A stretch of 64,000 nt of DNA from Mastigias papua (taxonomy: Eukaryota; Cnidaria; Scyphozoa; Rhizostomeae; Mastigiidae), in contig OZ025272.1 of NCBI GenBank assembly GCA_964019165.1, forward strand, positions 2,697,293 through 2,761,292. Direction: 5' to 3'. Both the position numbers and the translations under genes were made by a program. The notes beneath the pieces were generated by a model. The model saw only the letters and a list, made by a program, of their open reading frames with translations, was not told where the DNA came from and ran no database searches. Below are positions 1-14,100 of the stretch, one piece after another. The stretch's first letter is position 1, and every line of letters starts with the position of its first letter.

Positions 1-26
1 GTGGAGGAGCTATGAACGAAATATAG

Positions 27-588
27 TACCGTAAGTCCTCGAATAAGCCCCCGGGGGCTTATTTCACAAAAAATATTTTAGGATGGGGGCTTATTCGAGG
101 GGGGCTTATTCTGTCGCAACCAAAAATGGTCATAAATATTTGTTGTTTTCGGGGCGATATTTTAATCCAAATAATGTATGTCGAAAAAAAGAAGAACGTC
201 TGTCAAAAATTAGAGGTAAATGTATTTACTAAATTACAACATTTACTAAAATTACAACAATCTTCACCAACAGAGCAATTTTTTTCAAAAGTTATTGTCA
301 CATTTTATTCAGTTATATTGATGTCTTCCTCGTCCTGGCTATCTTCATCGATGAGTATTAATATTAATATAGCTATACTTTTTAACTTTGAGTGATATAA
401 ATTTGATGATTGAGAAGAAATTTTATTTTTCTGCTAAAATCGAATAACCTCCCTGGAGGCTTATTCGAGAGAGGGTGGAATCGAATAACCCCCATGGGGG
501 TTTATTCGAGGGTGGGGGCTTATTTCACAAAAATAATTTAGGGTGGGGGCTTATTCGAGGGTGGGGGCTTAATCGAGGACTTACGGTA
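27..588. mobile_element. MITE with TACCGTAAGTCCTCG inverted termini
   Basis: The left end TACCGTAAGTCCTCGAATAA is mirrored by the right end, which reads CTTAATCGAGGACTTACGGTA. Inside are several copies of a GGGGGCTTATTCGAGG unit. There is no transposase reading frame, so the element is nonautonomous. A TA target duplication is plausible. Related GGGCTTATTCGAG pieces recur at 7910-8040. It lies downstream of the last visible HAUS4 exon, probably in an intron. Confidence 0.75.
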
Positions 589-680
589 AAACAGTTCTAA
601 AAACATTCAGCAAATAAGAAAAAGCTATTAACTACGAATATTTTAATAGGATAAATTGATAAACGTCTAATGGTACGTAC

Positions 681-3600
681 CTTATTTTTAATTGGAGTGC
701 TTGGCATTTTGCCTCTAGCCAGTCAGCAGTCGTTTTCGTTTTATCAATGTGAGAGTCAAGTGGGTACTTCCGAATGAAATCTTCTAAAGTCTCAACATAA
801 TCTTTCATTGCCTGGATAGTTCAAAGAGAGCGTGATCACTGGTCTCAAAAGCCACTTTGCAATCAACAAAAGGTAGTTGTTCTTGGGCAATGTCAATGCA
901 TTGAGTTTAAGGAATATACCTAATAATAAAGGCACAACAAAAATAATCTGAAGTTATCTAAAATAATTCGAAATAATCTTAGCAAATAACAACAATACAT
1001 AACTAGAGGCACTTGCTGCTCATAAGAGGGTTTTGTCACCAGGGCATCTTTCACAGAAATTTGACAAGTGAGCAGACCCCATATGAGGACCCCATTCCAT
1101 TTGTATCATTTCGATGGTCTGTATGCCAAAGACGAGCTACTCAATATGCCCCTGCTCTTGTGATCAGTCCACACTGACTTGTCATCATTTATATTTTCAG
1201 AAAAATTACCCAACTTTTGAAACAGGGCCCAAGCTAGTAGGCCAAAGACTGTAAATCATGCTTTCTACTGGGCCCAAGAAGAAGGCCCAATGGGCCAATG
1301 GCTCATTAGTGGCAATGCTAGATGATGCTATGTTCTTCACATATAGGAGCTGTGTACTAAATTTTAAGGGGATGATGAAGATACTTGGAAGAAGTTTACT
1401 TTATTGCAAAAGATCATGCCTTCCAGCCTGCAATGTAGTCTATTGTTATTTTCTAAGAATACCATTAATGGCTGTAAGATGATGCATCATTCTTAATGTA
1501 AAATTTCCCTTCATAGTTGAAAGAAAGTGCAAGCACACAGGGGATATAGCATTACCTTCTGGTAATCAATTAAAAGTTTTCTGTAATTTCTGTCTTCCAA
1601 TTTTAATTTGCATCTCTTATCAACAACCTTCTTCATTTCATTTTCAACTAGTACTGGAAGCTTAGCTGCCTTAGCAAGAGATAGGCCATCACTCTCTAGA
1701 AAATATGAAATTTCAGCAACAGTTTAGAGGATAATTTCTACAGCATCAGAATTGTAAATAATGAAAATAAGATCATATGAAGACCAAAATAACAAGATAT
1801 AAGCTCTGTATTAAACAAAATTAATCCATCTCTATCAACACATCCAGCTTTTTAGCAAGATTGCAATGTCACTATTACAGCTTTGAATGCAACATACTCT
1901 TCAAAATAAAATTAGAAATGGTAGTCAATTAAAGCCAGCACTACAAACCAAGTTAATCAAACAACAAAACAAGTACCTCCTTCAGTTTTGCTGTCCCATA
2001 GTTTCATCAATTTTATGCATCTTTCTTTCAACCTTTGTTCAATTTCAGGCACAAAATATTGTTGCAATATCTGAAAGTAAGTGAACAATTTGAAAGCTCA
2101 ATAAGTAAATGAGTCAAAAAGGAAACAAGTTGGAGAATAAGTATGTAGTTGGAGTTTGCTCTGTTTTTGTGCAAATTTGCATATCAGCAGAAAAAATAAA
2201 CGGTCTACAAGCATAGTGCTATCATAAAGTATAAAGGGAAAGGTGAATCACAGACATGATTTCATAAATTGGGAAGTGTCTGTTAGAGTGGCCATTTATC
2301 CTGGGCTGCTATCATAGTGAGTTAGGGTGGCTAATTCCTTTCATCATTATTTTTGTCTCCCAACTGTTCCCACCTGGTACTCATTTGCTGCTGGGTGCGC
2401 CACAAGTGAGCATCCAAACTATGACCCCATTTACATGCTATAGTTTCACAAAAGTTCAGTCCCAAAAAGGTTACCTATTGCATTTACAAAAAAACCTGTT
2501 TCCAAAATAAACCTGTCTGGGACATACATTTTGTTGAGTGGCTGACATGCTGAGCTCTGTGGATGCCCATGTCTTCTCTGTGATTGATAGTATCCAAAGT
2601 TAGAATCTGATTTAAATGATGAAACCTGCCAAGCTTAGCTATCTATATCAATTTGAGAATAAAAACAATGCAAAGGTAGAAAAGATAAGTCATTTGTGTG
2701 GGAAAGCAAAGAAACAGTGCTGTTCATAAAAATGTTGGGTTATAACAGGGCATCAAGAGAAAATTTGAGCAGGGAATGACAAATTTAAGTAAAACAGGTT
2801 CTGAGGAATCACTCAAAGCCTACTTAACTGTTAATACCAATAGATTTCTGCCCTCCAATTCAGACTTTTAATCAAAACACCAAACAGGCAAACTTTTATC
2901 TACTTCATTATCACAAAAGACCAAGTCTCAGTATGGTACTCTACTCAAAAAAGTACACTTAACAGTGTCCACACAGGACCTGATGAGTACAGTTCCAGAA
3001 AAGTTCACTTTGCTAGGTGAACTCAAAAAAGTTCATCTAAGTGAACTTTTTTGAGTACACTTACAAAGGTCTCATGTAAAGGGGACACCTAAGTGAGACA
3101 TTTTTGGCACCAAAGTTTTGTGGAATCTTATTTATGTAAATGGGGTTTATAGCCCAAGGGTTTGCTTCAAACCACTGATCTTCTGCATGGCATTTCAGTA
3201 CTCTAACCACTTTGCACCATTCACTCATCCATAAGACATAACAGTAGACAAATACCTGCTGCACCTTTCTCTTCTTTGATTCCTTATGCACTAGTTTATC
3301 TTCTGTCAAACCAAATAGATTGCTACATTTAGGATCATCTTCACTATGTGAGATCTTTAAATAGCTCTTTGCATAAGCATTTCTCACTGACTCTTGAAGC
3401 ATCTCATATGCCTGAAATATGAGAATCTACTTAATATCATAATGACTAAAATCTAAAATGCAGTATATTCTACATGAGTAAAACAACTGCAGCAAAACAC
3501 CAAGTGATAGAAGTGGTTAAAAAGAAAGTAGAGTCTCATGAAAACTAATTGAAAACCCATAGGCAATAGGAGATGCAGTTATTAAAAGAATCTCTCCTAC

Positions 3601-5538
3601 ACCACCATAAGATTTGAATAATATGCCAGGGTGGACTGGTCTTGATCATAGTTGTTGTTGAGATACCACAGCTTGAATACAGTGTGATTTTTAGTGATCT
3701 TTTAAATTTACTTAAAGGCATTCACTAGTTAACTCTAACATAAATCCTTACCTGTAATTCATCAGCAGACACACTTTTCTTGTTCCTTTTATCATGGAAC
3801 TCCAACAAAATCTCTTGCAATACATCAAAAATAATCTCATTTTGAAATAAACTCCTCTTTGTTTCTTGAAGTCTTTCCCTTACCTTAAATTGCACAAAAT
3901 CAATTTTAATCATTACTTGCATAAAGCTTTGCAATATTCGATACAATGTCTGGATTAAATCTGTAAAAAGGTAGTATCAATAAATAAGATTTTTGATTGG
4001 AAAAGTAAGTTATCAAAACAACTTATTGATCACTATCAGAATCTACCAAAACATCTCCCAGCCAGACAATCTCTTTCAGCCTACAGGGTTAAAAAACAGC
4101 TGAGCTGACAACCCAAATCAAGAAACAAGATATTGGTAAATTCATTAGGAAATTTTTGAAGAGCTGGGTCAACTTTATATATTGAGTTGCTTGTAAACTG
4201 CATGCATTAGGGCCAACAAACCTACTTTATATCTGTCTTGGGTATGTCCTAATACAACAGTGCTGTTAATTACATGACTGTATTCAGATTAAACTATATT
4301 CAATACATAGTCAAGAACTCTGAGTAATACCATTAGGTGTTTCATTCTAACTTTTAATCCATTGTTTTCTAAAGCCAAAAATATAATTCATCACAAATAT
4401 AACAGAGTAATTCCTGTACAAGAGAAAATATAACTATGTATAAGAGACAAACCTCTTTCAAATCCTCGGCAACAGAAAGACTGACACTTTCAACTGTCAT
4501 ACGTGACTCAAGCATTGCCAACAAACTTCTAAATTTGGGGTACTTATCTTTTCCATCCATTTTATATAAAAAGTCTCTCATCAAAATATGGTAAATCTGC
4601 TGATGTGGATGATAAAAGCATATGAGGGATACAACACAAGCAAATTGCGAAATTTAATCAGATTGATATGGAATCTCAATGGAAAAATAGATAGTATATT
4701 AAAGCTACATTTCAAAACATGCAACAAAAATGGAATTTTTGACCAGTCAACTACCGATTTATTGTCTGTGTCTCATTCACGGTCGGTCTGATCGGTTGTT
4801 CTAGGCCAAAGTTGTAGTGAGGCATTGGAATGTACATGCAAAGTAAGTGAAATTATAGACAACAAAGTATTTCAGCTATTTGCATGCACCCTGCAAACAT
4901 TATAATGATATTGTCAACATAGAGGCATTCTAGAGGTCTTTGTCTTTGATTAACTATTTTCTACAACAAGCGAATGTGGTACGAAGGTTAATATAAGAAT
5001 TGTAAGCCTTAAAGTTCAAACCTCATACAAAATTAATGATATGTATCAAAACAAATGTGAATCATCACTTATTGGAATACCTGATTATTCACACTGGACA
5101 AATTTGGAGTAACATAACGAATAATAGTCATAAACCTTGCAAAACACGCCTCCAAGTTCTTGCAAGTAGCTAGCTGCAACCCCTAGGCTGCCCAAAAAAC
5201 ATGGCTCATGTCTATAGTTACAATATCGTTATAAATTCCTACGCCATAACGAAATTTAAAAAGAAGTAATGTGTATTAGTATAGACAAACCTTAACAAAA
5301 AATTAACATAAGAAATGCCCAACCATTACCAAAATGACGAATGCATTGGTATTTGGCGCCACATTTTGCACGAGGCAAAAACATAAGGGCGCCATACAAT
5401 ACATCAGTGACGGACACTTACAGTAGCTGTTTTTGGGAATGGGGCAACCAGGCCAAAGAAGCTTAGGGCAACGCAAGGAAGCCAACCACACCCTAAAAAT
5501 TCCCTGTAGCTGAAAATACTGGGGACGACCTCCTCCAT
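681..5538 (-). CDS. HAUS4: HAUS augmin-like complex subunit 4, 3' end cut by window edge
   Basis: HAUS4 is a subunit of augmin, which recruits gamma-tubulin to existing spindle microtubules so that new ones branch from them. Proposed exons in transcription order are 5422-5538, 5081-5173, 4453-4599, 3752-3949, 3256-3411, 1977-2070, 1556-1695 and 681-811. All borders are GT-AG and phases agree, giving about 358 codons before the left edge. Matches to remembered animal HAUS4 include YPKFRSLLAMLESRM (family: PYFSKLLLNLSQ), an arginine-rich ERLQETKRSLFQNEIIFDVLQE helix, a CSNLFGLTEDKL segment (family: LGLEKADLLEL), VPEIEQRLKERC before WDSKTEGESDGLSLAKAAKLP, and ADWLEAKCQALQLKI (family: YLEVKCGAMILKL). 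The protein looks helical and coiled-coil, as expected. The C-terminal 90-100 residues lie outside the window. The exon at 3949 uses an acceptor inside ATTTAATCCAG to keep phase, so that border is less sure. The family call is firm; the first exon is weak. Confidence 0.82.
5422..5538 (-). CDS. HAUS4: Putative first coding exon of HAUS4
   Basis: An ATG at 5536-5538 (minus strand) opens 39 codons, beginning MEEVVPSIFSYREF, up to a consensus donor GTAAGT at 5416-5421. The phase fits the next exon at 5173. The peptide does not resemble the N terminus of vertebrate HAUS4 as I remember it. The segment could therefore be 5' UTR, with translation starting downstream, for example at an internal Met of the next two exons. 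A MITE begins only 62 bp upstream, at 5600, so little original promoter is left. Confidence 0.4.
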
Positions 5539-5599
5539 CGCCCCCTCGCGTTCACCACTGAATCACACGCTGGATTGTATCTCGGATTGTATTGTAGTA

Positions 5600-6262
5600 A
5601 GGAGTCAGTCATTTATAACTCTGGGTACCAGGGCGGGGCGGGTTGGAATTTATAAAATGGCCAAAAAGTTTTACCCCCCATCAAATTTTTGTCCAAAAAT
5701 TTTCATACCCCATTGAGAAATAAGTAATAAATTTCACACCCCACTTGCTATCTACCCTGTAGAGATTTCAGGGTAGATTTCTTCATTGCTAGTTTCTAAA
5801 GTAGTAATTGCCACTTTCATCTTCTTGAAAAGATCACCTATAGAAAGTGTGTTTTGCAAAACTACTTGCTGGGCGATATTGCAAGAAAAACCTTTGTGCA
5901 CAATATTTCAAATATCATTCTTCGTGGGATTTCTTTGCATAAGGCATAGAAATGCTTGAAATTTGAACAAACAACTGTGATGAATGCTAATAAGAGCATT
6001 ACACTTATACAGTATACCACAATAAACTTAAATCAGAGACAAAATGCTATTGGAGAAATTCAGACAACTAGATACTTATAAATACAGTGATCAATAGACT
6101 TCTGCAAATCATTGAGCTGATTTTCTTCAGATTTTTTCTTCAAAGGATTTCATATTCCTCAAAACTTCTGCATAAAGTTTCATGCCCCCACGTGTCCTTG
6201 AAAAAGTTTTCATACTCTCCCCAATTCTAGCTCGTACCCAGAGTTATAATTGACTGACTCCT
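5600..6262. mobile_element. 663-bp MITE with AGGAGTCAGTC termini
   Basis: The left end AGGAGTCAGTCATTTATAAC continues into TCTGGGTAC. The right end is its near-perfect reverse complement (GTACCCAGAGTTATAATTGA followed by CTGACTCCT). The interior is AT-rich and noncoding. It sits just upstream of the putative HAUS4 first exon. Confidence 0.75.
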
Positions 6263-8172
6263 AAATTTAGTCTGCAAAGTGTGGTATGTGCACATAGAAG
6301 ATTTTTCAGAGGTTAGGCGAATGCACATCAAAGTATACGGTTGCACACACAACTGATGTCATCATACGGCAGAAATCAAAGAGAAACATAATTTGCAGAG
6401 GCATTCATCCGAAGCGCAAACATAGCACACCACGTCTGTGCATTTGCACACATCCAAACATTTTGTTGCTACTGCACACAAAAGATCTTTACAAGAACTG
6501 CCATGCTTTGCAGATTCGTAGAAACGGAACTAAATTTGAGGATGCTCTTTCTCTTTTCCTGCAAGATCAATTATCTAAATTTTACGGGCTTGTTGTGGTA
6601 AAAATCCCAGTGCTCTGCATTCTCAAAAAGAAGATCTCTGATAGAAAGAATTGAAACGGTATCAATCTCGCATAACTTCCAGTATTTTTTGATAAAACAG
6701 CTTTACACGGTACTTGGCCGATTAACAAAGAGTTGATATGCATTGTTTCTAAAAAAAATAAGAGACTGCACCATCTGCTGTCATCAGAACATGCTTTGCT
6801 TCTTACTCGAAGCCTAGTAGCTAAATCAAGGGTAGCACTTCAAATATGTGACCGGGTCTTCTCTGTCTCTCAAGAACATCTCTTTGTCGGTGATCCCTTC
6901 AAAAGTGACTTGTAGATCTCTCGATATCCATCAGGTCATCTAAAATCTAAGAGTACAGGAGAAAAGAAAACATAACAAAAAGTTGGCTACGATGAAAAGA
7001 CACACTTAAATAGGATGAAATTAAGATTTATGCTAAGTACTGTTGCAGTTACAACAACAGAGAACATAATCTTCTTGAGAACATTACAAAAGTATACAAG
7101 AAATGAAGGTAAGAGATAGTCAAGAAGAGAAGAATCTGAAAGTTTTTCAGAGCTCTGCAGATAAAAGAATAGCACTCGAGCATTGCTTAGAGGGAGGGGG
7201 GACATCTTTTGTAAGAAAGTAAAAAAGTTGAGAGTTAAAGACAAGATGGAAACAATAGCAAATGGCAGCTGAGAACAACAACACCAGCGAAGGTAACAAC
7301 TTCATTCTTTTTTATAATACACACTGTACAAGGACGGTGAGGCTCGATGTGCCAAAAAATAAGAAAACTGCTAAAAACATGTTTAGCCTCACACGAGAAT
7401 TTTTGGCAAAGCAATAATTTCTGATCATTTTGCTAATAAACATCAACATCGTTGCTTTATTTTCAAAGTATCCAGGCTTCATGTCTTAGAAGCGACATAC
7501 TGCATGGGACTTCTCAAATATTTACAAATATCCATCTCGAAGTAAGAACAATTTTAGGAATATTTCAGTCGAAATTATCAACAAAATAAGAACGTCGAGC
7601 CTCGTCAAAACATTATCTGTTTCTTATAAAAAAAGAATGTACGTCAGGTACATTTTCAGGAATTAGCGCTACCTCAATATTTCTACTAAATCAAACTAGT
7701 GACACTCGGATTTTCATTAAATCATTGAATCATTGATCATTGATAAATCATCGATAAACCATCGATAAATCATTGATTGTACTCCTCTCCTAGAAAAACT
7801 TCCCTTTCAATAAACTCCTATTACAGAAAATAATGAAGAAATTTTCATAATTACATGTTACATATGGGCTATTCTTTTCATATTATCAATAGCAGAAATT
7901 GGGGCCTACTTATTTTTCATGTTCTGGGAAGTGGGCTTATTCGAGAGGGGCTATACAAGGAGGGGGCTTATACAATTTTCTGAAATATACTCATTCTACA
8001 AGCTCCCTCCTCGTATAAGCCACCCTCGAATAGTCCCACGTTCTGACAAATGAAAAACAAATAAGTCTAGCCTATTCGATGATTGCTTGACTTAGTATTA
8101 TGCTCCATCTTCTTCAACCATTCAAAGGGGACTAATTCTATCAAGAATTCTCAAAGACACCGGGATTATGAA
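6263..8172. other. Unassigned stretch between HAUS4 and CPSF1
   Basis: No exon could be supported. It probably contains the CPSF1 3' UTR near its right end. A relic related to the 27-588 element (GGGCTTATTCGAG-type runs) lies at about 7910-8040. A short ATCGATAAATCATTGAT-type simple repeat lies at 7720-7775. A piece near 7490-7560 resembles DNA at 35440-35510. Confidence 0.5.
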
Positions 8173-11100
8173 CTATCTTACGCCATTTTTTGTAAAATAA
8201 CCTGGCTCAGATCTTAGTAGCTTAAGCTCGTCAATGGTCTTCTGCAAGCAGGTTACTTATAGAATGGTTCCTTATAAAAACGTGCAACTTGAGTACCAAG
8301 TTACAATACAAACTTGAAGAATTTAAGCGAAGGAGAATATAACAATGTCCAGACCTGTGATGACGTTGTTCCAATCTTTCTTGCAAGCTCCAGCCTCTCA
8401 GTGAAGTTGAGACCAAGATACTTAGCGATCAGTTTACCATCGAGAATATTTCTATGAGCATTCGTCAGTGTTCGCCTAGATAAGCGTGTGGCTCTGCAAA
8501 ACAAAAGGTTCGAAAAGCTGTTCACATGGGTCCCATTATAGTCAAGAAAACAAAAAGGTATATTAGGAAGGCATGTTAGGATTCATATAGTGAAAGTATG
8601 AAACATGAGTGTAAAAACTGAACATTGTATGATTAAATGTCATAACAATGCAACAATCATTATAACATTGTATATCTTTATTTTGAACTATACTGAATTG
8701 TAACTAACATTTTGCAACATATCGCTAAACATCACAACATTTTGCCTTACCGAATTGTCATTATCTAACATTGACTCGATCCAAATTGCAATGAATCACG
8801 TGTATTCAATGATATGGTAATGCTCTATACCAGGCCCATTAAATGGTGGTCCCGGGCCACATGTTGTCCTAATGATACCACACGGCAGTCCCAGGCCACA
8901 TGTGGCCTAGAAGAGTAATGACTCTTTATCGCTTTTTAATTTGCTCTTATTGAGCAGTCAGTGTTGTGATGTTGAGGAGCAAAGAAATAACCATTGTTTT
9001 GGAATCAGAGTTTGGGTTAACTTGAAGTTGCTGACCACTAAAATCGTACGGCCCAGCTTAAGTTCTTGATTGTAAACACCCAGTCGAATAGCCCTGCTCT
9101 ACACAATTTTATATGGTATGAATATCTAACTCAGTGGCTCATAAAATGGGCTCGGTAAACCAGTTTCAAAGGTTCTGCAAAGATCTAGACACACACCTGA
9201 CTCATATGATTAATTGGTGCACTAGTAAAACATTTATCTATATTTCGAGTTCAAATTTTATTTTTTCCAGTTAAGAAGGGATCGGTAAATGTCCGAATGG
9301 AACAACTGAGGCTCAGTACCTCCAACAAGGTTCAGAACCACTGATGTAGCTCTAGACAACACTATAACAGACAAAAAGCAGCTAACATGTCAAAATATAT
9401 ACAACATAATACCACACGAAATAAAATAACATGATAGGGTGTAAATACTGCTAACTATGCCATAAAACTACCTCAAAAATTATGTTAATATATTTCACTT
9501 AAGCATGCATAAAATTACATCTCAGCATATACCTAAATGCTTTTGGATTGAGCCCTGCCACATGCTGAAGGCACTCAACAAGTTTGTTCTGTAACATTAA
9601 TAGCCTCCGATAGGTCTTCTCCATCACTGGTAGAACGAGACTTATCCCTCCATCCAGGGTAGCTATGGAAAGAAAAACAAGCTGTTTCATTAAGTAAGAA
9701 AAGTGAGAATCAACACTGAAATTGAAACGTCGCGTTCTTTCTAACAGATCCTTAGACGCAGATTGTTCGAAGAGAAAGTGCTATCAAACACAGGCGCTTT
9801 AAATTGTTGGGATTCAGCGATATGAGAGATATGCTCGCAGGCACAACACACTTTTAATGACCCTATGCAGTATATTCCATGTACAAACTAAGGGCTTAAA
9901 AAGGGTGCAGTGAGTGATAAATCTGATCAAAAACAGCCGGGATGGAAGATGATTGTCTAGAATCCAAGTGTGACTGGGAAGGTGGCATAAAAGTCTAAAT
10001 ATTTGAATCTATTGGGTACCACAACGTCACAGAAAACACTGCAAGAAACATACGCAATCAATCAGCAAAAAGCTTCAAACAAAGGCAACGTCTATTCAAG
10101 AACTAATCTAAAGCGTAAATACGAGACACGAACAACATATAGGGATGAAAATATCAAAAACCTCGAGACAAAGAAACAGTAAACATACCTAGATACGTTG
10201 TATGTCTGTTGTCCTTACTTTTGTGCAAATCAATCGATGGTTCTTCGCAAACTTTTATCCTAAACATCGTATTCGCATGAGCTCCAATGTTTATGTCTCC
10301 TTTTTGCAGCAATCTTTGGCCACCGAAACTTTCCAGCGCTAAAATAAGTAATTGCAAAAGCCCCATGACAAATGACAAAGTCTAAGTGAAGGTTTGGTTT
10401 AGAACAAGGGTGTAAAAGGACCAGTGTATAGGCTTGAAGGCAAAAAGGGAAGGGGACGGACGGTGACGATGCAATCAATAAAGAAATCAGATGACACTAA
10501 TATTACGTCATTTTATTATGTCCCGTGGCAAATAAGCGTGATACAAAAGTAACATTGAAGAGTATGGTTGACTTGACTTACTCTTGAAAAAGATGCTTAC
10601 CTTCAGGTTGGTATGCAAAAAGTATCAAATTCTTGTTTCTGTCACAAACTGAAACAGGTAATAAAAATCTAACATCAAAACGTTCTGTCGTAACTAAACA
10701 ACAGGAAGGACACATGACTGAAGTTTGAGTAGAGATAAAATACTCTTTAGGAGGACAAATTATTACACTTTCTGAACGCCAAAAATTGCAAGATGACTAC
10801 TTAAAAAAATTTATGTAAATAGGGAATAGTAGCAAAAGAAAAGAGATTATATCTCTAGGACATTTGACGATAAATCTGAAACTACTTGCAAGATATTCTG
10901 CAAATGAGCTACGAAAAAATAAAGTTATATCAACCGAAAACTAATTTTTAGTGCTGAAATCCTACAATATTTGAAACAAGAACCAGCTCTAACCTTTTCT
11001 AATAAGAGAACAGCTAGAGCTTCAAGATGGCACCAAAATGACATTATTTTGATTCTAGTTTTCTCGGTAGTCGCTATCTATCAATGTACTACAAACTGTA

Positions 11101-14100
11101 CATTGACCTATACTGAAGCACTACGAACAGGTATGCAATGACATCAGCCCCTTGGCAACTCCATATGGATGTAATCATAGGCTGTTCATCTAAAAACTGA
11201 TACATACTACAGCAATGCTGCTACTTTTAATATCAAAATCTATTCTTCCAATGGCTTCGACAGTAGAAGTTCTGCTTATAGCAAGTGGCATGAAAGATTT
11301 TATTTCTTTGAGTATGTCATCTAGGTTGGGTGCCAAATGTCCCATAACTCCCTAAAAGCGCAAAGGTAGGCAATAGAGAGAATTCCAAAAATGCAATTAC
11401 CCAAAAACCCTAGAAGTGTTCCATCCACCAAATATTCCGAGCCAAAGACTTCAAGAGGCTTAGCATCCTTCAAAAAAAATAATAAATTACTAGAGAAAAG
11501 TGCGTATCAATAATAAAGTCGCAGTTTTCATGATATAAACACAGCATTGTTTAATAAAATAAATACGGTATCATTCTTGCCAGTCAAATACTCATCAAGG
11601 ACGTCAGTCGGTATGTCTGTATGCTCGCTTGTCAGCCAGCAAGCCAGCTAATCAACCAGCCAGTCAGTCCTCCGGTGAGCCAGCCAGCCAGCTAGTCATA
11701 CGAGGCAGTGGAGAATTCCTATATTGCCGACACTATTGTTAATTAAATCAAATAACCATTATGTATCGTCCAATACAAAGATCATTTTGAACTGACTGAA
11801 TAAGTTACCTTTTGAGCCTCAGCACACAACTATGGGTGGACACCCTATTACAAAATATCGTACTTTCGCAAACAATAGGTAACCCAGACTTCATAGGACA
11901 TAATGCTAGTTTTGAATGAATAACGTTTCATTCTTCAAAACGTGGAGACAAATCTATATGAAATCTCACAAATAATTCTATGATATACCAACCCTACTGA
12001 CTAATGACAAGTTGTTGTATTGCTCCTAGAAAGAAATAAAACAGCCTTTAACAATACTAATGAAAATAACAAACGAAAAAGCTATTGACATTAATTAGAT
12101 AAAAATGTATCAATACTTATACAGGTTTGCTTGGTCAGCTAACAGAAGCTGCTATAAACCAAGGGGGTCTTTTCATACCGAGCTTCATATCGGCACGAAA
12201 ATTCATAAACTAAAATTCATAGTTTATGACTTTTCTTATCGATGTGAAGCTCGTAGGACGCACTACGCAGAGACTAGCATACTGAACAAAACAACATATT
12301 CCCATGAGTATCTGGAAGAAAAGCGATACAATTAGAGAACAGCCACCTCGTACGTGCAAAAACAATAATCCTAAAATGAATTGTGACTCGGCCCAGAGTC
12401 CAGAAAAAGTCACGGCTCCACGGCTCTGAACCGGAGGAAAATTTTGCTCTTTATGACGTATTTGAAGAAGGTTCGGAAATTTGTATCAACAATCCAGTTT
12501 CAGCAAAGTTTTTATATAACGCGACATCAACTGTGAAGGGCATAGCCTACTTACAGTAAAAGCTTTCGAGACATACCCAATGCAGAGTTCAAAAACTTTG
12601 GCTAGCTTTGATACATAAAAGAGGAAGGTTTATGATGAAGATTTGACTGCCGGAGGAAGGTTGGGCATTTTTCTGGACTCTGACTCGGCCATAGGACAAC
12701 ATGTTATTACAAATCCAGAATGCGCCAAAACATATACAGACGATAATTTTCGGGTTATTGGGCAAGCAAGATGGTCCTTTCATCTAAGTGTCTTGCAATC
12801 AGTTTACATTAAGACTCGAAACCCAGTCTTGTTTAAACAAAAAGAGTTCATTTTCTCACTTGGACTCTTCAAGTAAACAATGGTGAATAGGTGCTAATTG
12901 GCCAATCATAGGGCCAAATAGACTCATTATTCATCATATCACGTGCACCCGCATCTGGCTATATATTTCGGTTCACCTTTCGTTCGTTATCCGACGTTTC
13001 ATACTCTGACCAGTGTCGGACGAAAAAAGCCTTTCAGTACGCTAAAAGAATGTTCCCTTTTTCGAGCTATTTACAGATTTATTTTAGGGTCAACCAGATG
13101 GATTTCGCTGAATTGTCCGTGTCGTTTCCGCGACACTTTATGCAATTTTCATCTGATGCAGTGGAGCATTTGATCCCCAGTTTTGCAACCTGAATGAATG
13201 TGATGCATTCCTCTGATATACAGAGACATGAATTACGTAGACATACAAACTGAATGCAAACCAACAACTTTTCCATCCTTGGGCTATACACACAGCCCAT
13301 TCCCCTAGAACAACGCTCTTCCACCCATCAGACATTTCTAATTGTCACCCAAGAGAAATTTTTCTGCTATCGCATTTAAACTTCTCTCAAAAAGCAAAAT
13401 TTTGCAGGAGAAGGGACTGGGAGATAGCACAGAATAAAAAAGTGTAAACTGTTCGAGGAGTTTTGGCAAATATTGTACGTAATTCCAGGTTGTGTGCCCT
13501 ATTGTACGATTCATAATAATCTTGGAAAAACAAATTTCTATTTGAAAGGGAACCTAGAACAAGGCCTAGCTCGAAAGCTCGTTATTTTTTCACCTCTTTG
13601 GGCCACATTTCAGTACTAAAAGCTCCTTGATTTAATTGCACATTTAGTGCTATAGAGATAGTATGTATTCAAAGCTAAGACGGGGAACTTTGGATACAGC
13701 AAGTTTCAACGGAAACCCACCTTGCTATTGTACATGTATGCAAATTAGGCTTTGAAGACTTAGAATTGTTTGCATGAATAAAAGTGCTAGAAATTGAAAA
13801 GTTCCTTATGGATTTTACCTTTGGTGATACAAGCTCTTTGGGTGTTCTGGCCTTCAACATGCAAGTCCCTTAGGCCACAAATAAAAATGTCCCTTATCTA
13901 AATCAATTTTTAAAAAAATATAAATTTAAAAATTTCTTTCGTCTGTTACATGTTTTTCTGGAGCATGGCATAGTAGCAATAACATTAGGTTTTCAGTTTG
14001 ATGTTTAACAGGCTTCCAGCCTATATTACAGTAGTAGTTATTATTACTATTATTATTATAAAGCGCTTCCTTATTGGATAAAAACGTACTCTTAAGTGCC

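Noticed and set aside
1258..2084. Plus-strand frames in the HAUS4 region
   Set aside because: They overlap HAUS4 exons and introns on the opposite strand and show no family features.
12105..13335. Cluster of 60-80 codon frames on both strands
   Set aside because: No homology, consistent phase or splice signals; lengths expected by chance in this composition.
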